Shown: piece by piece, positions 1 to 5,081 of the stretch | Position numbering within the stretch: the stretch's first letter is position 1 | How the letters are laid out: every line of letters starts with the position of its first letter | DNA from: Lawsonibacter sp. | Lineage (GTDB): Bacteria > Bacillota > Clostridia > Oscillospirales > Oscillospiraceae | NCBI GenBank assembly: GCA_022798155.1 | Contig: JAAWLY010000112.1 | Location: forward strand, 1 to 7,123 | Length of the DNA: 7,123 bases | Direction: 5' to 3' | Made by a program: the position numbers and the translations under genes | Notes under the pieces: model-generated | Told to the model about the DNA's origin: nothing | Databases searched by the model: none | Seen by the model: only the letters and a program-made list of their open reading frames with translations

Positions 1-146
1 TGGGCTGCTTCCCGGATGGCAATTCTGCTTTGATGCTGGTCTGTGCCAGGCTCCGCCATGTAGCTGGCACCCAGTGGGGCAACAAGAAGTACATGAATAC
101 GAAGCACTTAGAGACTACCCTGGAGGATACCTCTATTGCTGGCTGA
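1..146 (+). CDS. IS256-type (Mutator family) transposase, C-terminal end only
   Basis: The frame is open from the left edge to a TGA at 144-146 and encodes the last 47 or so residues of a protein. The segment reads GCFPDGNSALMLVCARLRH, then a Q-W-G-N-K-K-Y-M stretch and a short acidic tail. The order FP-x-x-x-S-A-L-x-L, then A-x-L, then W, then K-K-Y matches my memory of the C-terminal end of IS256/Mutator-type DDE transposases. In such enzymes this part lies after the catalytic residues and aids DNA binding or folding. The start and the catalytic DDE residues are outside the window, so I cannot tell whether the full gene is intact. The stop falls where the family normally ends. It points toward the MATE gene, which lies convergently on the other strand. 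Family assignment is from recalled similarity, not a search. Confidence 0.65.
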   Translation, partial: GCFPDGNSALMLVCARLRHVAGTQWGNKKYMNTKHLETTLEDTSIAG

Positions 147-169
147 TTCTATTCTGCCAGAGCCTGCAA

Positions 170-199
170 ACTATTTTGTGCATTATTCTTGACATTACC
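170..199 (+). repeat. Candidate right terminal repeat of the IS256-type element
   Basis: About 25 bases after the transposase stop comes an AT-rich stretch ending in CTTGACATTACC. Its layout resembles the right end of IS256-family elements as I recall it: a TTTT run, an ACA/GCA-like core, then a GAC-TT-ATC-like tip. If this is right, the element ends near 199 and the target duplication (usually 8-9 bp) would begin near 200. The partner left repeat is outside the window, so the pairing cannot be checked. Confidence 0.35.
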
Positions 200-237
200 A
201 GGGGAAAAGCTCTGCCAGTAATATAGGACTTTGCACA

Positions 238-280
238 CATAATAAATATCCCCCGGCCTAGCCGGGGGATATTTATTATG
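238..280 (-). terminator. Strong palindromic terminator after the MATE gene
   Basis: Positions 238-257 and 261-280 are perfect reverse complements (20 bp) with a 3-base loop, CTA. The core CCCCCGGC/GCCGGGGG is flanked by AT-rich arms. On the minus strand the G-rich arm is followed by ATATTTATTATG, a fairly U-rich tail, and the structure is symmetric enough to work both ways. The MATE stop codon TAA (276-278) sits inside the outer arm. It could also block readthrough from the IS256-type element on the plus strand. Confidence 0.85.
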
Positions 281-1685
281 CCTGTTCGGGATGATGGCCC
301 TCGGTAGCCAGATAGGCCGGACCGTTACTCTCCACCTTTGCGTAGGCGCGCCGGCGGACAAACACCATAAGGAAGAAGAGGTGGAACAGGGCGGTAAGCA
401 GCCAAGAGACAGGGTAAGAGAGGTACAGGCAGGCGGGGGTGTGATAGATGGGGAAGGCGGTGGCAACCCACACCAGCCGGAGCAGGCAGGCCCCCGCGAT
501 GGAGGTGAGCATGGGGATCACCGAACTGCCCAGGCCCCGGAGTACGCCGGCCAGCACCTCCATGATGCCGCAGAGGAAGTAGGGACAGGCGGTGTAAAAC
601 ATCCGCGTCAGGGCCTGCTGGATCACGTCTGCCTCGCCGGGGGCGTAGATATTGGCCAGAGGGGCGCCGAAAAGGTAGGCCAGATTGCCAAAGACCAAGC
701 CGAACAGCGCCGCAAAGGCCGCGCACAGCCAAGCCACCCTGTCCACCCGGTCGCACTTGGCGGCCCCGTAGTTCTGCCCCACAAAGGAGATGGACGCCTG
801 GTGGAAGGCGTTCATGGTGACATAGACAAAACCCTCGATGTTGGACGCGGCAGCGGCACCGGCCACCAGGGCGGGGTCGTTAAAGGAGTTGAGGGAAGAC
901 TGGATTACCACATTGGACAGGGAGAACACCACCCCCTGAAATCCGGCAGGGAGGCCTACCCGGAGAATTTGGGTGACCAACCTTCGATCCAGCCCCAGTT
1001 GCTTCAGGTCCAAGTGAAGGGGCCCCGGTTCCAGCATCAGGCAGCGTACCACCAGAGCGGCGGAGATGTACTGAGAGATGATGGTAGCCAAGGCGACACC
1101 GGCCACGTCCAGGTGGAAGCCGATGACAAAAACCAGGTTGAGGACCACGTTGACCACTCCAGCGAGGGTGAGGAAATACAGCGGCCGCTGGGTGTCGCCC
1201 TGGGCCCGGAGGATGGCGGCTCCGAAGTTATAGGTCAGGTTGGCGGGCATGCCCAAAAAGTAGATGCGTAGGTAGATGGTGGCCAGGTCGATGACGTCGG
1301 TGGGGGAGGACATCCACTCCAACAGCTGCCGCACCATCACCACGCCGAAGATCATCATGGCGACGCCGCTGGCCAGGGCCAGAGTCATGGCGGTGTGGAC
1401 GCTGCGGCCGACGTTGTCGTACCGCCCGGCCCCCAGGTCCCGGGAGACCACCACATTGGTGCCCACTGACAGGCCGACGAAGAGGTTAATCATCAGGTTG
1501 ATGAGCGAGGTGTTGGACCCCACTGCCGCCAGGGCCTCTTTGCCGGCGAAACGGCCCACCACAACCACATCCGCCGCGTTGAACAGCAGCTGGAGCAGGC
1601 TGGAGGCCATCAGCGGCAGGGCGAAAAGCAGGATTTTGTCGGCCAGAGACCCGTTGCACATATCAATGCTGTGGCTTTTTTTCAC
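276..1685 (-). CDS. MATE family multidrug/drug:cation antiporter
   Basis: Encodes 469 residues, a normal length for a MATE transporter. These proteins sit in the cytoplasmic membrane and export organic compounds, often cationic drugs, in exchange for Na+ or H+; the substrate here cannot be deduced. The N terminus (LADKILLFALPLMASSLLQ, then D-V-V-V-V-G-R-F-A-G) has the typical first helix with its proline and the following V-G-R motif. Residues around 50-80 (AAVGSNTSL, then GLSVGTNVVVSR) carry the usual glycine-rich helix and loop. The chain continues as about twelve hydrophobic segments in two halves, with a second-half start near residue 245 (VGLPAGFQ). The start is GTG at 1683-1685, preceded 9 bases upstream by AAAGGGGAA (1695-1703). 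The C-terminal tail is short, polar and histidine-rich (EGHHPEQA). It is monocistronic: a candidate promoter lies upstream and a strong hairpin overlaps its stop. No regulator gene is adjacent. Confidence 0.93.
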   Translation of the reverse strand: MKKSHSIDMCNGSLADKILLFALPLMASSLLQLLFNAADVVVVGRFAGKEALAAVGSNTSLINLMINLFVGLSVGTNVVVSRDLGAGRYDNVGRSVHTAMTLALASGVAMMIFGVVMVRQLLEWMSSPTDVIDLATIYLRIYFLGMPANLTYNFGAAILRAQGDTQRPLYFLTLAGVVNVVLNLVFVIGFHLDVAGVALATIISQYISAALVVRCLMLEPGPLHLDLKQLGLDRRLVTQILRVGLPAGFQGVVFSLSNVVIQSSLNSFNDPALVAGAAAASNIEGFVYVTMNAFHQASISFVGQNYGAAKCDRVDRVAWLCAAFAALFGLVFGNLAYLFGAPLANIYAPGEADVIQQALTRMFYTACPYFLCGIMEVLAGVLRGLGSSVIPMLTSIAGACLLRLVWVATAFPIYHTPACLYLSYPVSWLLTALFHLFFLMVFVRRRAYAKVESNGPAYLATEGHHPEQA

Positions 1686-1728
1686 GATACCTGATTCCCC
1701 TTTTAAGATTCATTTTGACAACCAGATT

Positions 1729-1757
1729 ATCTTACTACAGGAAAACCGGCCAGTCTA
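1729..1757 (-). promoter_or_regulatory. Candidate sigma-A promoter for the MATE gene
   Basis: On the minus strand TAGACT (1752-1757) and TAAGAT (1729-1734) are 17 bases apart. Each matches four of six positions of the TTGACA/TATAAT consensus. The gap to the GTG start leaves a leader of about 37 bases containing the Shine-Dalgarno sequence. The inverted-repeat element begins only 14 bases upstream of the -35, so its arrival would have replaced the upstream control region. Confidence 0.35.
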
Positions 1758-1770
1758 GTAAAAAAATAAA

Positions 1771-2008
1771 CAAATGTGGTTATCCCTTTCACTCAGCCGC
1801 CGGAAAGTCCTGAATATGGGACTCAAGAGGTAATATAATTAGGCCATGCAACAGAAAAGAGAGGAAACGAGTCATGGTGAAGAGAAAGCGGTACCCCTAT
1901 GAGGGAATTTTCTACAAAAGCAAAATGTCGGGAATACTTGGCAAATCTGCGGTGCCCGGATGGGTTCATCTGTCCAATCAGCTGAGTTATAGGGATAACC
2001 ACATTTTG
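1771..2008. repeat. 238-bp segment bounded by 26-bp inverted repeats (MITE-like)
   Basis: Positions 1772-1797 and the reverse complement of 1981-2006 match at 24 of 26 bases. They share AAATGTGGTTATCCCT and ACTCAGC, with mismatches only at 1788 and 1790. Allowing a one-base indel in the A run, the match extends to a C at 1771 and its partner at 2008. The arms are separated by about 183 bases that do not pair well, so this is not a simple hairpin. Terminal repeats, short length and AT-rich flanks suggest a non-autonomous mobile element. No clear target-site duplication is visible; only AAA is shared at both flanks. The segment encloses a small plus-strand ORF whose last codons are written by the right repeat. 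Alternatives are paired regulator-binding sites or a dispersed genomic repeat. Confidence 0.6.
1834..1839 (+). promoter_or_regulatory. Candidate -10 box (TATAAT) for the small ORF
   Basis: A perfect TATAAT lies in an AT-rich stretch 34 bases before the small ORF. No good -35 is seen at 16-18 bases upstream; the best is CTGAAT at 1810-1815, three of six matches. Transcription would start near 1846, leaving a leader of about 28 bases with the ribosome binding site. Confidence 0.35.
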
Positions 2009-2014
2009 AAATAG
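1874..2014 (+). CDS. Small basic protein of unknown function (46 residues)
   Basis: An ATG at 1874 opens a 46-codon frame ending in TAG at 2012-2014. It is preceded by AGAGGAAA (1860-1867), a reasonable Shine-Dalgarno at good distance, and by a TATAAT. The peptide starts MVKRKRYPYEGIFYKSKMSG and continues with P-G-W-V-H-L-S-N, ending Y-R-D-N-H-I-L-K. It is basic and rich in aromatic residues, without a membrane segment, signal peptide or cysteine. Most of it lies inside the inverted-repeat-bounded segment, and the right repeat encodes its last residues. I do not recognise the family. The promoter-like box, the ribosome site and a non-random composition argue for a real gene; its short length and the repeat context argue for caution. 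Confidence 0.45.
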   Translation: MVKRKRYPYEGIFYKSKMSGILGKSAVPGWVHLSNQLSYRDNHILK

Positions 2015-2020
2015 CCTTGT

Positions 2021-2767
2021 TCAGGCCTGGACGCTGATTTCCGGTGCAGGTGAGGGGGTCTCCGCTGCCGTGCTGGCGGCGTAGCCCTGGATGGCACTCT
2101 CAACTGAAGTCTGTGCAGCGGAGCTCAGCTCCTGCATCTGGGTGCGCAGTTCCAATCTGCTGGCGGCCAAATGGTCCTGCTGGCGGTTGTCGATTTCCGT
2201 CTCGCGCAGGTAGCCCGACTCCCGAAGGAGCCGCTGGGTCTGACGGCGGCGCAGCTCATGGCGCAGGCGCTTGGCCTCGCGCAGGCGCTTTTCCTTCTCC
2301 AGTCGGGCCTGCCGGACGGCGGAGGCCTTTTCCTGAGACAGCTCCCGCTTTTTGCGGCCCGCCCGGTTTACCGTTTTTTGCAACTGGTTGATGGCAGCCT
2401 GGATACGGTCGGCGTTGTCGGGGTCGCTGCCCTTGGCCGCCCGGAGCTGGGCGATTTGCCGCCGGGCGTAGCCGGAGGCGGCGTCCACCTCTCCCGTACT
2501 GCGGGCCCGGGCCAGCTTGGAGCAGGCCAGAATGGCGGCGTCGCCATAGCGGCGGTGGGTTTTGGTCTGCTGAAGCATCTTTTCCCGCTGCTCGGTCTGC
2601 TCCCGGGCCTCCTTTATCATCTCTGACAGTGTCTTGCGGTCCTCCTCCGGGACGCCGGCCAAGACATCCTGCTCCCCACGGGTGGGAGCGGTTTGGCCGG
2701 ACGCATTCTGGCTGGATACGGTCTGTTCCTGATAATAACCGTTGGCGCCCACCGCTGATATGCCCAC
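2021..2767 (-). CDS. Conserved-looking soluble coiled-coil protein of unknown function
   Basis: Encodes 248 residues from a GTG start (2765-2767) with an excellent AGGAGG (2775-2780) seven bases upstream. Residues 1-35 are polar and probably disordered (GISAVGANGYYQEQ). Residues 40-68 are a charged helix. Residues 69-110 hold the most distinctive block, KTHRRYGDAAILACSKLARA followed by S-G-Y-A-R-R-Q-I-A-Q-L. Residues 115-200 form a long, very basic helix rich in R, K, E and Q, likely coiled coil, containing R-E-S-G-Y-L-R-E-T-E-I-D-N-R. The tail is A/S/T/P-rich. There is no signal peptide or membrane segment and only one cysteine (82). I recall similar unnamed proteins in Clostridia with the RYGDAA and SGYARR blocks, but know no function. 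A sigma-28-like promoter candidate upstream hints at co-regulation with motility genes. No clear terminator follows its stop. Confidence 0.85.
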   Translation of the reverse strand: MGISAVGANGYYQEQTVSSQNASGQTAPTRGEQDVLAGVPEEDRKTLSEMIKEAREQTEQREKMLQQTKTHRRYGDAAILACSKLARARSTGEVDAASGYARRQIAQLRAAKGSDPDNADRIQAAINQLQKTVNRAGRKKRELSQEKASAVRQARLEKEKRLREAKRLRHELRRRQTQRLLRESGYLRETEIDNRQQDHLAASRLELRTQMQELSSAAQTSVESAIQGYAASTAAETPSPAPEISVQA

Positions 2768-2800
2768 AAAATCCCCTCCTATCCAATACCCTTTTTATAT

Positions 2801-2827
2801 TTATCGGACAAAGTGAAGAAAACCATA
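2801..2827 (-). promoter_or_regulatory. Candidate sigma-28/sigma-D-type promoter of the coiled-coil gene
   Basis: The minus strand reads TATGGTTT (2820-2827), 11 bases, then TCCGATAA (2801-2808). The flagellar sigma-28 consensus is TAAAGTTT-N11-GCCGATAA, giving six of eight and seven of eight matches with the exact spacing. Transcription would begin about 15-20 bases before the AGGAGG. A vegetative promoter reading is poorer: TTGTCC with TATTGG at 17 bases. The call rests on motif matching alone; no flagellar gene is in the window. Confidence 0.5.
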
Positions 2828-2848
2828 AGAGTATTCTATCGCTTTATG

Positions 2849-2883
2849 CGCTTGCGTGGTATTTTGCCGCACAGGCGTTTTTT
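2849..2883 (+). terminator. Possible orphan terminator hairpin on the plus strand
   Basis: CGCTTGCGTGG (2849-2859) can pair with CCGCACAGGCG (2867-2877) with one mismatch and two G-U pairs around a 7-base loop, followed directly by six T (2878-2883). The form fits a rho-independent terminator on the plus strand, but no plus-strand gene ends nearby. It may be a relic of a gene lost during IS activity, or chance. Confidence 0.3.
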
Positions 2884-3007
2884 GTTTCCCCGGCTTTGGG
2901 ACAAGCCCAAGGTGCGGGGCCGGCCTATACTGATGTGGCGCAGAAAAGTTGACACCTCCAACTCACAGAAAAGGAGTAAAACAACGAGAGTAAGGAAGGT
3001 GCATAAA

Positions 3008-3349
3008 ATGGCACGGGAACAGAGGAAATATGAGAAGGAGTACAAGGTGCAGGCAGTAAAGCTAGCGAAGGAGAGCGAAGCGGGAAAAGCTGCGAAGGAA
3101 CTGGGTATACCGGTGGATACGCTGTACGGGTGGCAGAAAGCGGTGCGGGAAGGACGGCTGGAGGCAGGCCCAGGCTCCCGGGGTCCTGGCGAGGCCATGA
3201 GTCCGGCGGAAGAGCTGGGGGCGCTGCGCAAGCAGATCAAGGCGCTGGAGCGAGAGAACCGTCGGCTGAAGGAAGAGAACGAGTTTTTGGCGGAGGCCAG
3301 CGCTTTTTTCGCCGCGAGCCGTCGGAAGTCAACAAGGAGCAACGAATGA
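3008..3349 (+). CDS. IS3-family transposase subunit OrfA
   Basis: Encodes 113 residues. The ATG at 3008 is preceded by AAGGAAGG about eight bases upstream and opens MAREQRKYEKEYKVQAVKLA. The frame is open further upstream to an ATG at 2813, but that extension crosses the probable IS left end and has no family character. Residues 10-46 form the helix-turn-helix (A-A-K-E-L-G-I-P-V-D-T-L-Y-G-W-Q) that binds the IS ends. Residues 70-97 form a leucine zipper with leucines at 73, 80, 87 and 94 in exact heptads (K-A-L-E-R-E-N-R-R-L-K-E-E-N). The tail after residue 99 covers the frameshift site. In IS3 elements OrfA acts alone as a regulator and, when fused by frameshift to OrfB, forms the transposase. 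With orfB truncated here, only the DNA-binding part remains; it might interfere with transposition of intact copies elsewhere. Confidence 0.9.
   Translation: MAREQRKYEKEYKVQAVKLAKESEAGKAAKELGIPVDTLYGWQKAVREGRLEAGPGSRGPGEAMSPAEELGALRKQIKALERENRRLKEENEFLAEASAFFAASRRKSTRSNE
3304..3310 (+). other. Programmed -1 frameshift slippery site (T_TTT_TTC)
   Basis: In the orfA frame the codons are GCT TTT TTC, giving the heptamer T TTT TTC in the correct phase for a tandem -1 slip. After slipping, reading continues in the orfB frame as A-F-F-R-R-E-P-S-E-V-N and runs without a stop into the orfB ATG. IS3-family elements commonly make their OrfAB transposase this way, more often on an A-rich heptamer. AAGGAG (3334-3339) just downstream fits independent initiation at the orfB ATG. 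Confidence 0.7.
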
Positions 3350-3543
3350 AGTTCTTTGCGCAAAAGACAGACGGCGGCAAGAATAAGGGGAAAATAGCCC
3401 TGTGCTGTCGGGTCTTGGAGGTGAGCTGGCAGAGGTTTTATCCGTATCTTTCGCGGCAAAATCGGCCCTGGAAGTACCAAGGGCTGGCGGACACCATGCA
3501 GGAGATCCGTGACGAGGACGTCTGTAACGACACCTACGGGTGA
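3346..3543 (+). pseudogene. IS3-family transposase OrfB, N-terminal remnant
   Basis: The ATG at 3346-3348 overlaps the orfA stop (ATGA) and is preceded by AAGGAG with a six-base gap. The 65 codons begin MKFFAQKTDGGKNKGKIA and include V-S-W-Q-R-F-Y-P-Y-L and D-E-D-V-C-N-D-T-Y-G. These are typical of the first helix-turn-helix region of IS3 OrfB as I recall it. A TGA follows at 3541. Full OrfB proteins are about 270-290 residues and contain the rve-type DDE catalytic core; all of that is absent here. The break right after T-Y-G, where family members normally continue with R-V-R or similar, marks a deletion or recombination junction rather than a simple point mutation. Confidence 0.85.
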
Positions 3544-3603
3544 TCTTGTAAATATCAGTTTGTAGAGCTTACGGAGCAGTACGCCGATATATGGATAAAC
3601 TGA
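3544..3603 (+). pseudogene. Possible 3' tail of a lost gene between the IS3 break and the rnf terminator
   Basis: This frame reads S-C-K-Y-Q-F-V-E-L-T-E-Q-Y-A-D-I-W-I-N and ends in TGA at 3601-3603, exactly where the plus-strand terminator stem begins. It looks like the natural 3' end of a plus-strand gene whose body was replaced by the truncated IS3 element. It happens to share the orfB frame, separated only by the TGA at 3541. It is too short to assign a family, and could be chance. Confidence 0.25.
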
Positions 3604-3630
3604 AAGCCCCGCCTGACGGCGGGGCTTTTT
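3603..3630 (-). terminator. Bidirectional terminator at the end of the rnf operon
   Basis: AAAGCCCCGCC (3603-3613) pairs perfectly with GGCGGGGCTTT (3618-3628) around a TGAC loop. On the plus strand the stem runs into TTTTT (3626-3630). On the minus strand it is followed by CTTTCAGTTT. It lies 12 bases beyond the rnfB stop and is a good end for the rnf transcript. The stronger T run on the plus strand suggests it once served, or still serves, a convergent gene as well. Confidence 0.88.
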
Positions 3631-3641
3631 CATGTACAGGT

Positions 3642-4442
3642 TTACTCGTTGGCGGGCACGTGGATGACCCCCACGGGGCACTCCTTTACGCAGATCTGGC
3701 AGCCCACGCACTTGTCCTGGTCGATCTTGGCCAGGAAGTTCTCCACGGTGATGGCCTCCTTGGGGCAGGCCTTGGCACACTTCATGCAGCCGATACAGCC
3801 GGCGGTGCAAGCTTTCCGGGTGTCGGGGCCCTTGTCCTTGTTCTGGCACAGGACCACAGGCTTGCGCTTGTGCTCAGGAACGATGGAGATAACAGCGTTG
3901 GGGCAGACAGCGGCGCAGGCGCCGCAGCCGGTACACTTGGTCCGGTCCACGTGGGCGATACCGTCCACAATGTGGATGGCGTCGAAGGCGCAGGCCCGGG
4001 TGCAGTCGCCGTAGCCCAGGCAGCCGAACTTGCACATACCGTCGCCGCCATACAGGCCCTTAACGGCCTGGCAACTCTGCACGCCCTGGAACTCGTACTT
4101 CTTGCCCGTCTTGTCGCAGGTACCGGAGCAGGCAACCACCGCCTTCATGGGGGTGGAGGAGCCGGCCTCCACGCCCATGATCTCCGCAATCTTGGCGGCA
4201 CAGGCAGCGCCGCCAGGGATGCACTTGTTGACAGCGTTGCCGTCCTCCACCACGCTCTTGGCGTAGTCAGCACAGCCGGCACAGCCGCAGGCGCCGCAGT
4301 TGGCCCCCGCCAGCACGGAGGTAATCTTTTCCACCCGCTCATCCACAGGGACATACATAAAGATGGAGGCGGCCACCAGGATCACCGCGCCAATCAGGCC
4401 GATGACGGTCACCAGGATAATTGCCATTAAAATTGGATTCAT
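3642..4442 (-). CDS. rnfB: Rnf complex subunit RnfB (multi-cluster iron-sulfur protein)
   Basis: Encodes 266 residues. RnfB takes electrons from reduced ferredoxin and passes them into the Rnf complex at the cytoplasmic face. Residues 1-29 are a membrane anchor. C49, C52, C57 and C74 (GANCGACGCAGC and a later C) match the N-terminal cluster domain. C105, C109 and C124 are further cysteines. Then come C-x3-C-x5-C-x3-C at 137-151 (CKFGCLGYGDCTRAC), and C-x2-C-x2-C-x3-C-P ferredoxin motifs at 170-180, 216-226 and 245-255. All cluster cysteines appear intact. The ATG at 4440-4442 follows an AGGAGGGGG ribosome site in the 18-base gap after rnfA. It is the last gene of the operon, as usual in clostridial rnfCDGEAB. 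The length is normal for the shorter clostridial form. Confidence 0.96.
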   Translation of the reverse strand: MNPILMAIILVTVIGLIGAVILVAASIFMYVPVDERVEKITSVLAGANCGACGCAGCADYAKSVVEDGNAVNKCIPGGAACAAKIAEIMGVEAGSSTPMKAVVACSGTCDKTGKKYEFQGVQSCQAVKGLYGGDGMCKFGCLGYGDCTRACAFDAIHIVDGIAHVDRTKCTGCGACAAVCPNAVISIVPEHKRKPVVLCQNKDKGPDTRKACTAGCIGCMKCAKACPKEAITVENFLAKIDQDKCVGCQICVKECPVGVIHVPANE

Positions 4443-4460
4443 ACTACTCTCCCCCTCCTA

Positions 4461-5081
4461 TCAAGACACAACGCCGAAGATGGCGTCTACAATGCCGCCG
4501 AAGCCCATGAAGGACAGGGAGGTCACCGCTGCGGCCACCAGGGTGATGGGCAGGCCCTCAAAGCACTTGGGGGTAACGGCCTGCTCCACCCGGCGGCGCA
4601 CGCCGGAGAAGAGGACCATGGCCACCAGGAAGCCGATGCCGGCGCCGGCGGCGCAGACGATAGACTCGATGAAGTTGTAGCCGTTGTCCAGGTTCAGGAT
4701 GGTCACGCCCAGGATGGTGCAGTTGGTGGTGATCAGGGGCAAATACACGCCCAGGGCCTTGTACAGGGCGGGGATGAACTTTTTCAGGAAGTTCTCCAGC
4801 AGCTGAACCAGGATGGCGATAATCAGGATAAACACGATGGTCTGGAGGTAGCTCATGTCCCGGGCGGTATTCTCCATACCCTCCGGGCACAGCAGCAGCT
4901 TGTAGATGGGCCAGGTGGCGGCGGTGGCCATGACCATGACGAAGGTGACGGCCAGAGACATGCCCACGGCGCTGTCCAGCTTTTTAGACACGCCCAGGAA
5001 GGGGCAGATACCCAGGAATTTGGCAAGGACGTAGTTGTCCACCAAAATCATGGTAAAGAAGATAACGGCAAGTTTCACCAT
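4461..5081 (-). CDS. rnfA: Rnf complex subunit RnfA (integral membrane)
   Basis: Encodes 206 residues with about six membrane helices. RnfA and RnfE are related proteins that face each other in the membrane and hold an iron centre between them, carrying electrons across during ion pumping. The expected cysteines are C26 in LGICPFLGVSK and C121 in TTNCTILGV. The charged pair K100-K101 and the V-Y-L-P-L-I segment are also typical. The ATG overlaps the rnfE stop by one base (TAATG), with AAGGAGG inside the end of rnfE, so translation is probably coupled. Family members are usually about 190-195 residues; the extra length sits around residues 63-78 (LLCPEGMENTARDMSY), a loop with an additional cysteine at 65. 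Confidence 0.96.
   Translation of the reverse strand: MVKLAVIFFTMILVDNYVLAKFLGICPFLGVSKKLDSAVGMSLAVTFVMVMATAATWPIYKLLLCPEGMENTARDMSYLQTIVFILIIAILVQLLENFLKKFIPALYKALGVYLPLITTNCTILGVTILNLDNGYNFIESIVCAAGAGIGFLVAMVLFSGVRRRVEQAVTPKCFEGLPITLVAAAVTSLSFMGFGGIVDAIFGVVS

Larger units (their letters stand above)
2931..3540 (+). mobile_element. Truncated IS3-family insertion sequence (IS150-like layout)
   Basis: Contains an intact orfA and the start of orfB in the -1 frame relative to it, the standard IS3-family arrangement. The left tip is probably the TGATGTGG at 2931, followed by an AAAAGTTGACACC stretch; IS3-family ends usually begin with TG and often carry such a TTGACACC-like block. The right side is broken: orfB stops making sense after the codons for T-Y-G at 3540, and no reverse complement of the left tip occurs before the rnf terminator. 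Roughly two thirds of the element, including the catalytic DDE domain, is missing, so it cannot move by itself. The left boundary is tentative. Confidence 0.75.

Noticed and set aside
291..1271. Long plus-strand ORF of 326 codons opposite the MATE gene
   Set aside because: It is rich in G, H, Q and E without domain character, lacks a ribosome site and lies wholly antisense to a clear membrane transporter; it arises from GC-rich codon bias.
1846..1899. 17-codon ORF starting at ATG 1846, a possible leader peptide
   Set aside because: It begins at about the predicted transcription start, so it would have no room for a ribosome site, and it overlaps the better-supported small ORF.
2889..2920. 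GC-rich hairpin (CCCCG ... CGGGG with inner CTTTGGG/CCCAAGG stem) left of the IS3 element
   Set aside because: No T run follows it on either strand, so a terminator role is not supported; it may be incidental.
2813..3007. Upstream extension of orfA to the ATG at 2813
   Set aside because: It crosses the likely IS left end, has no family character and would ignore the good AAGGAAGG site ahead of the ATG at 3008.
2836..3849. Minus-strand ORF of 337 codons running through the IS3 remnant, the terminator and the end of rnfB
   Set aside because: It spans three unrelated segments and is antisense to orfA; no start signal or family character.
3591..4430. Plus-strand ORF of 279 codons opposite rnfB
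   Set aside because: Low-complexity A/G/H/L-rich translation, crosses the terminator and is antisense to a well-supported iron-sulfur protein.
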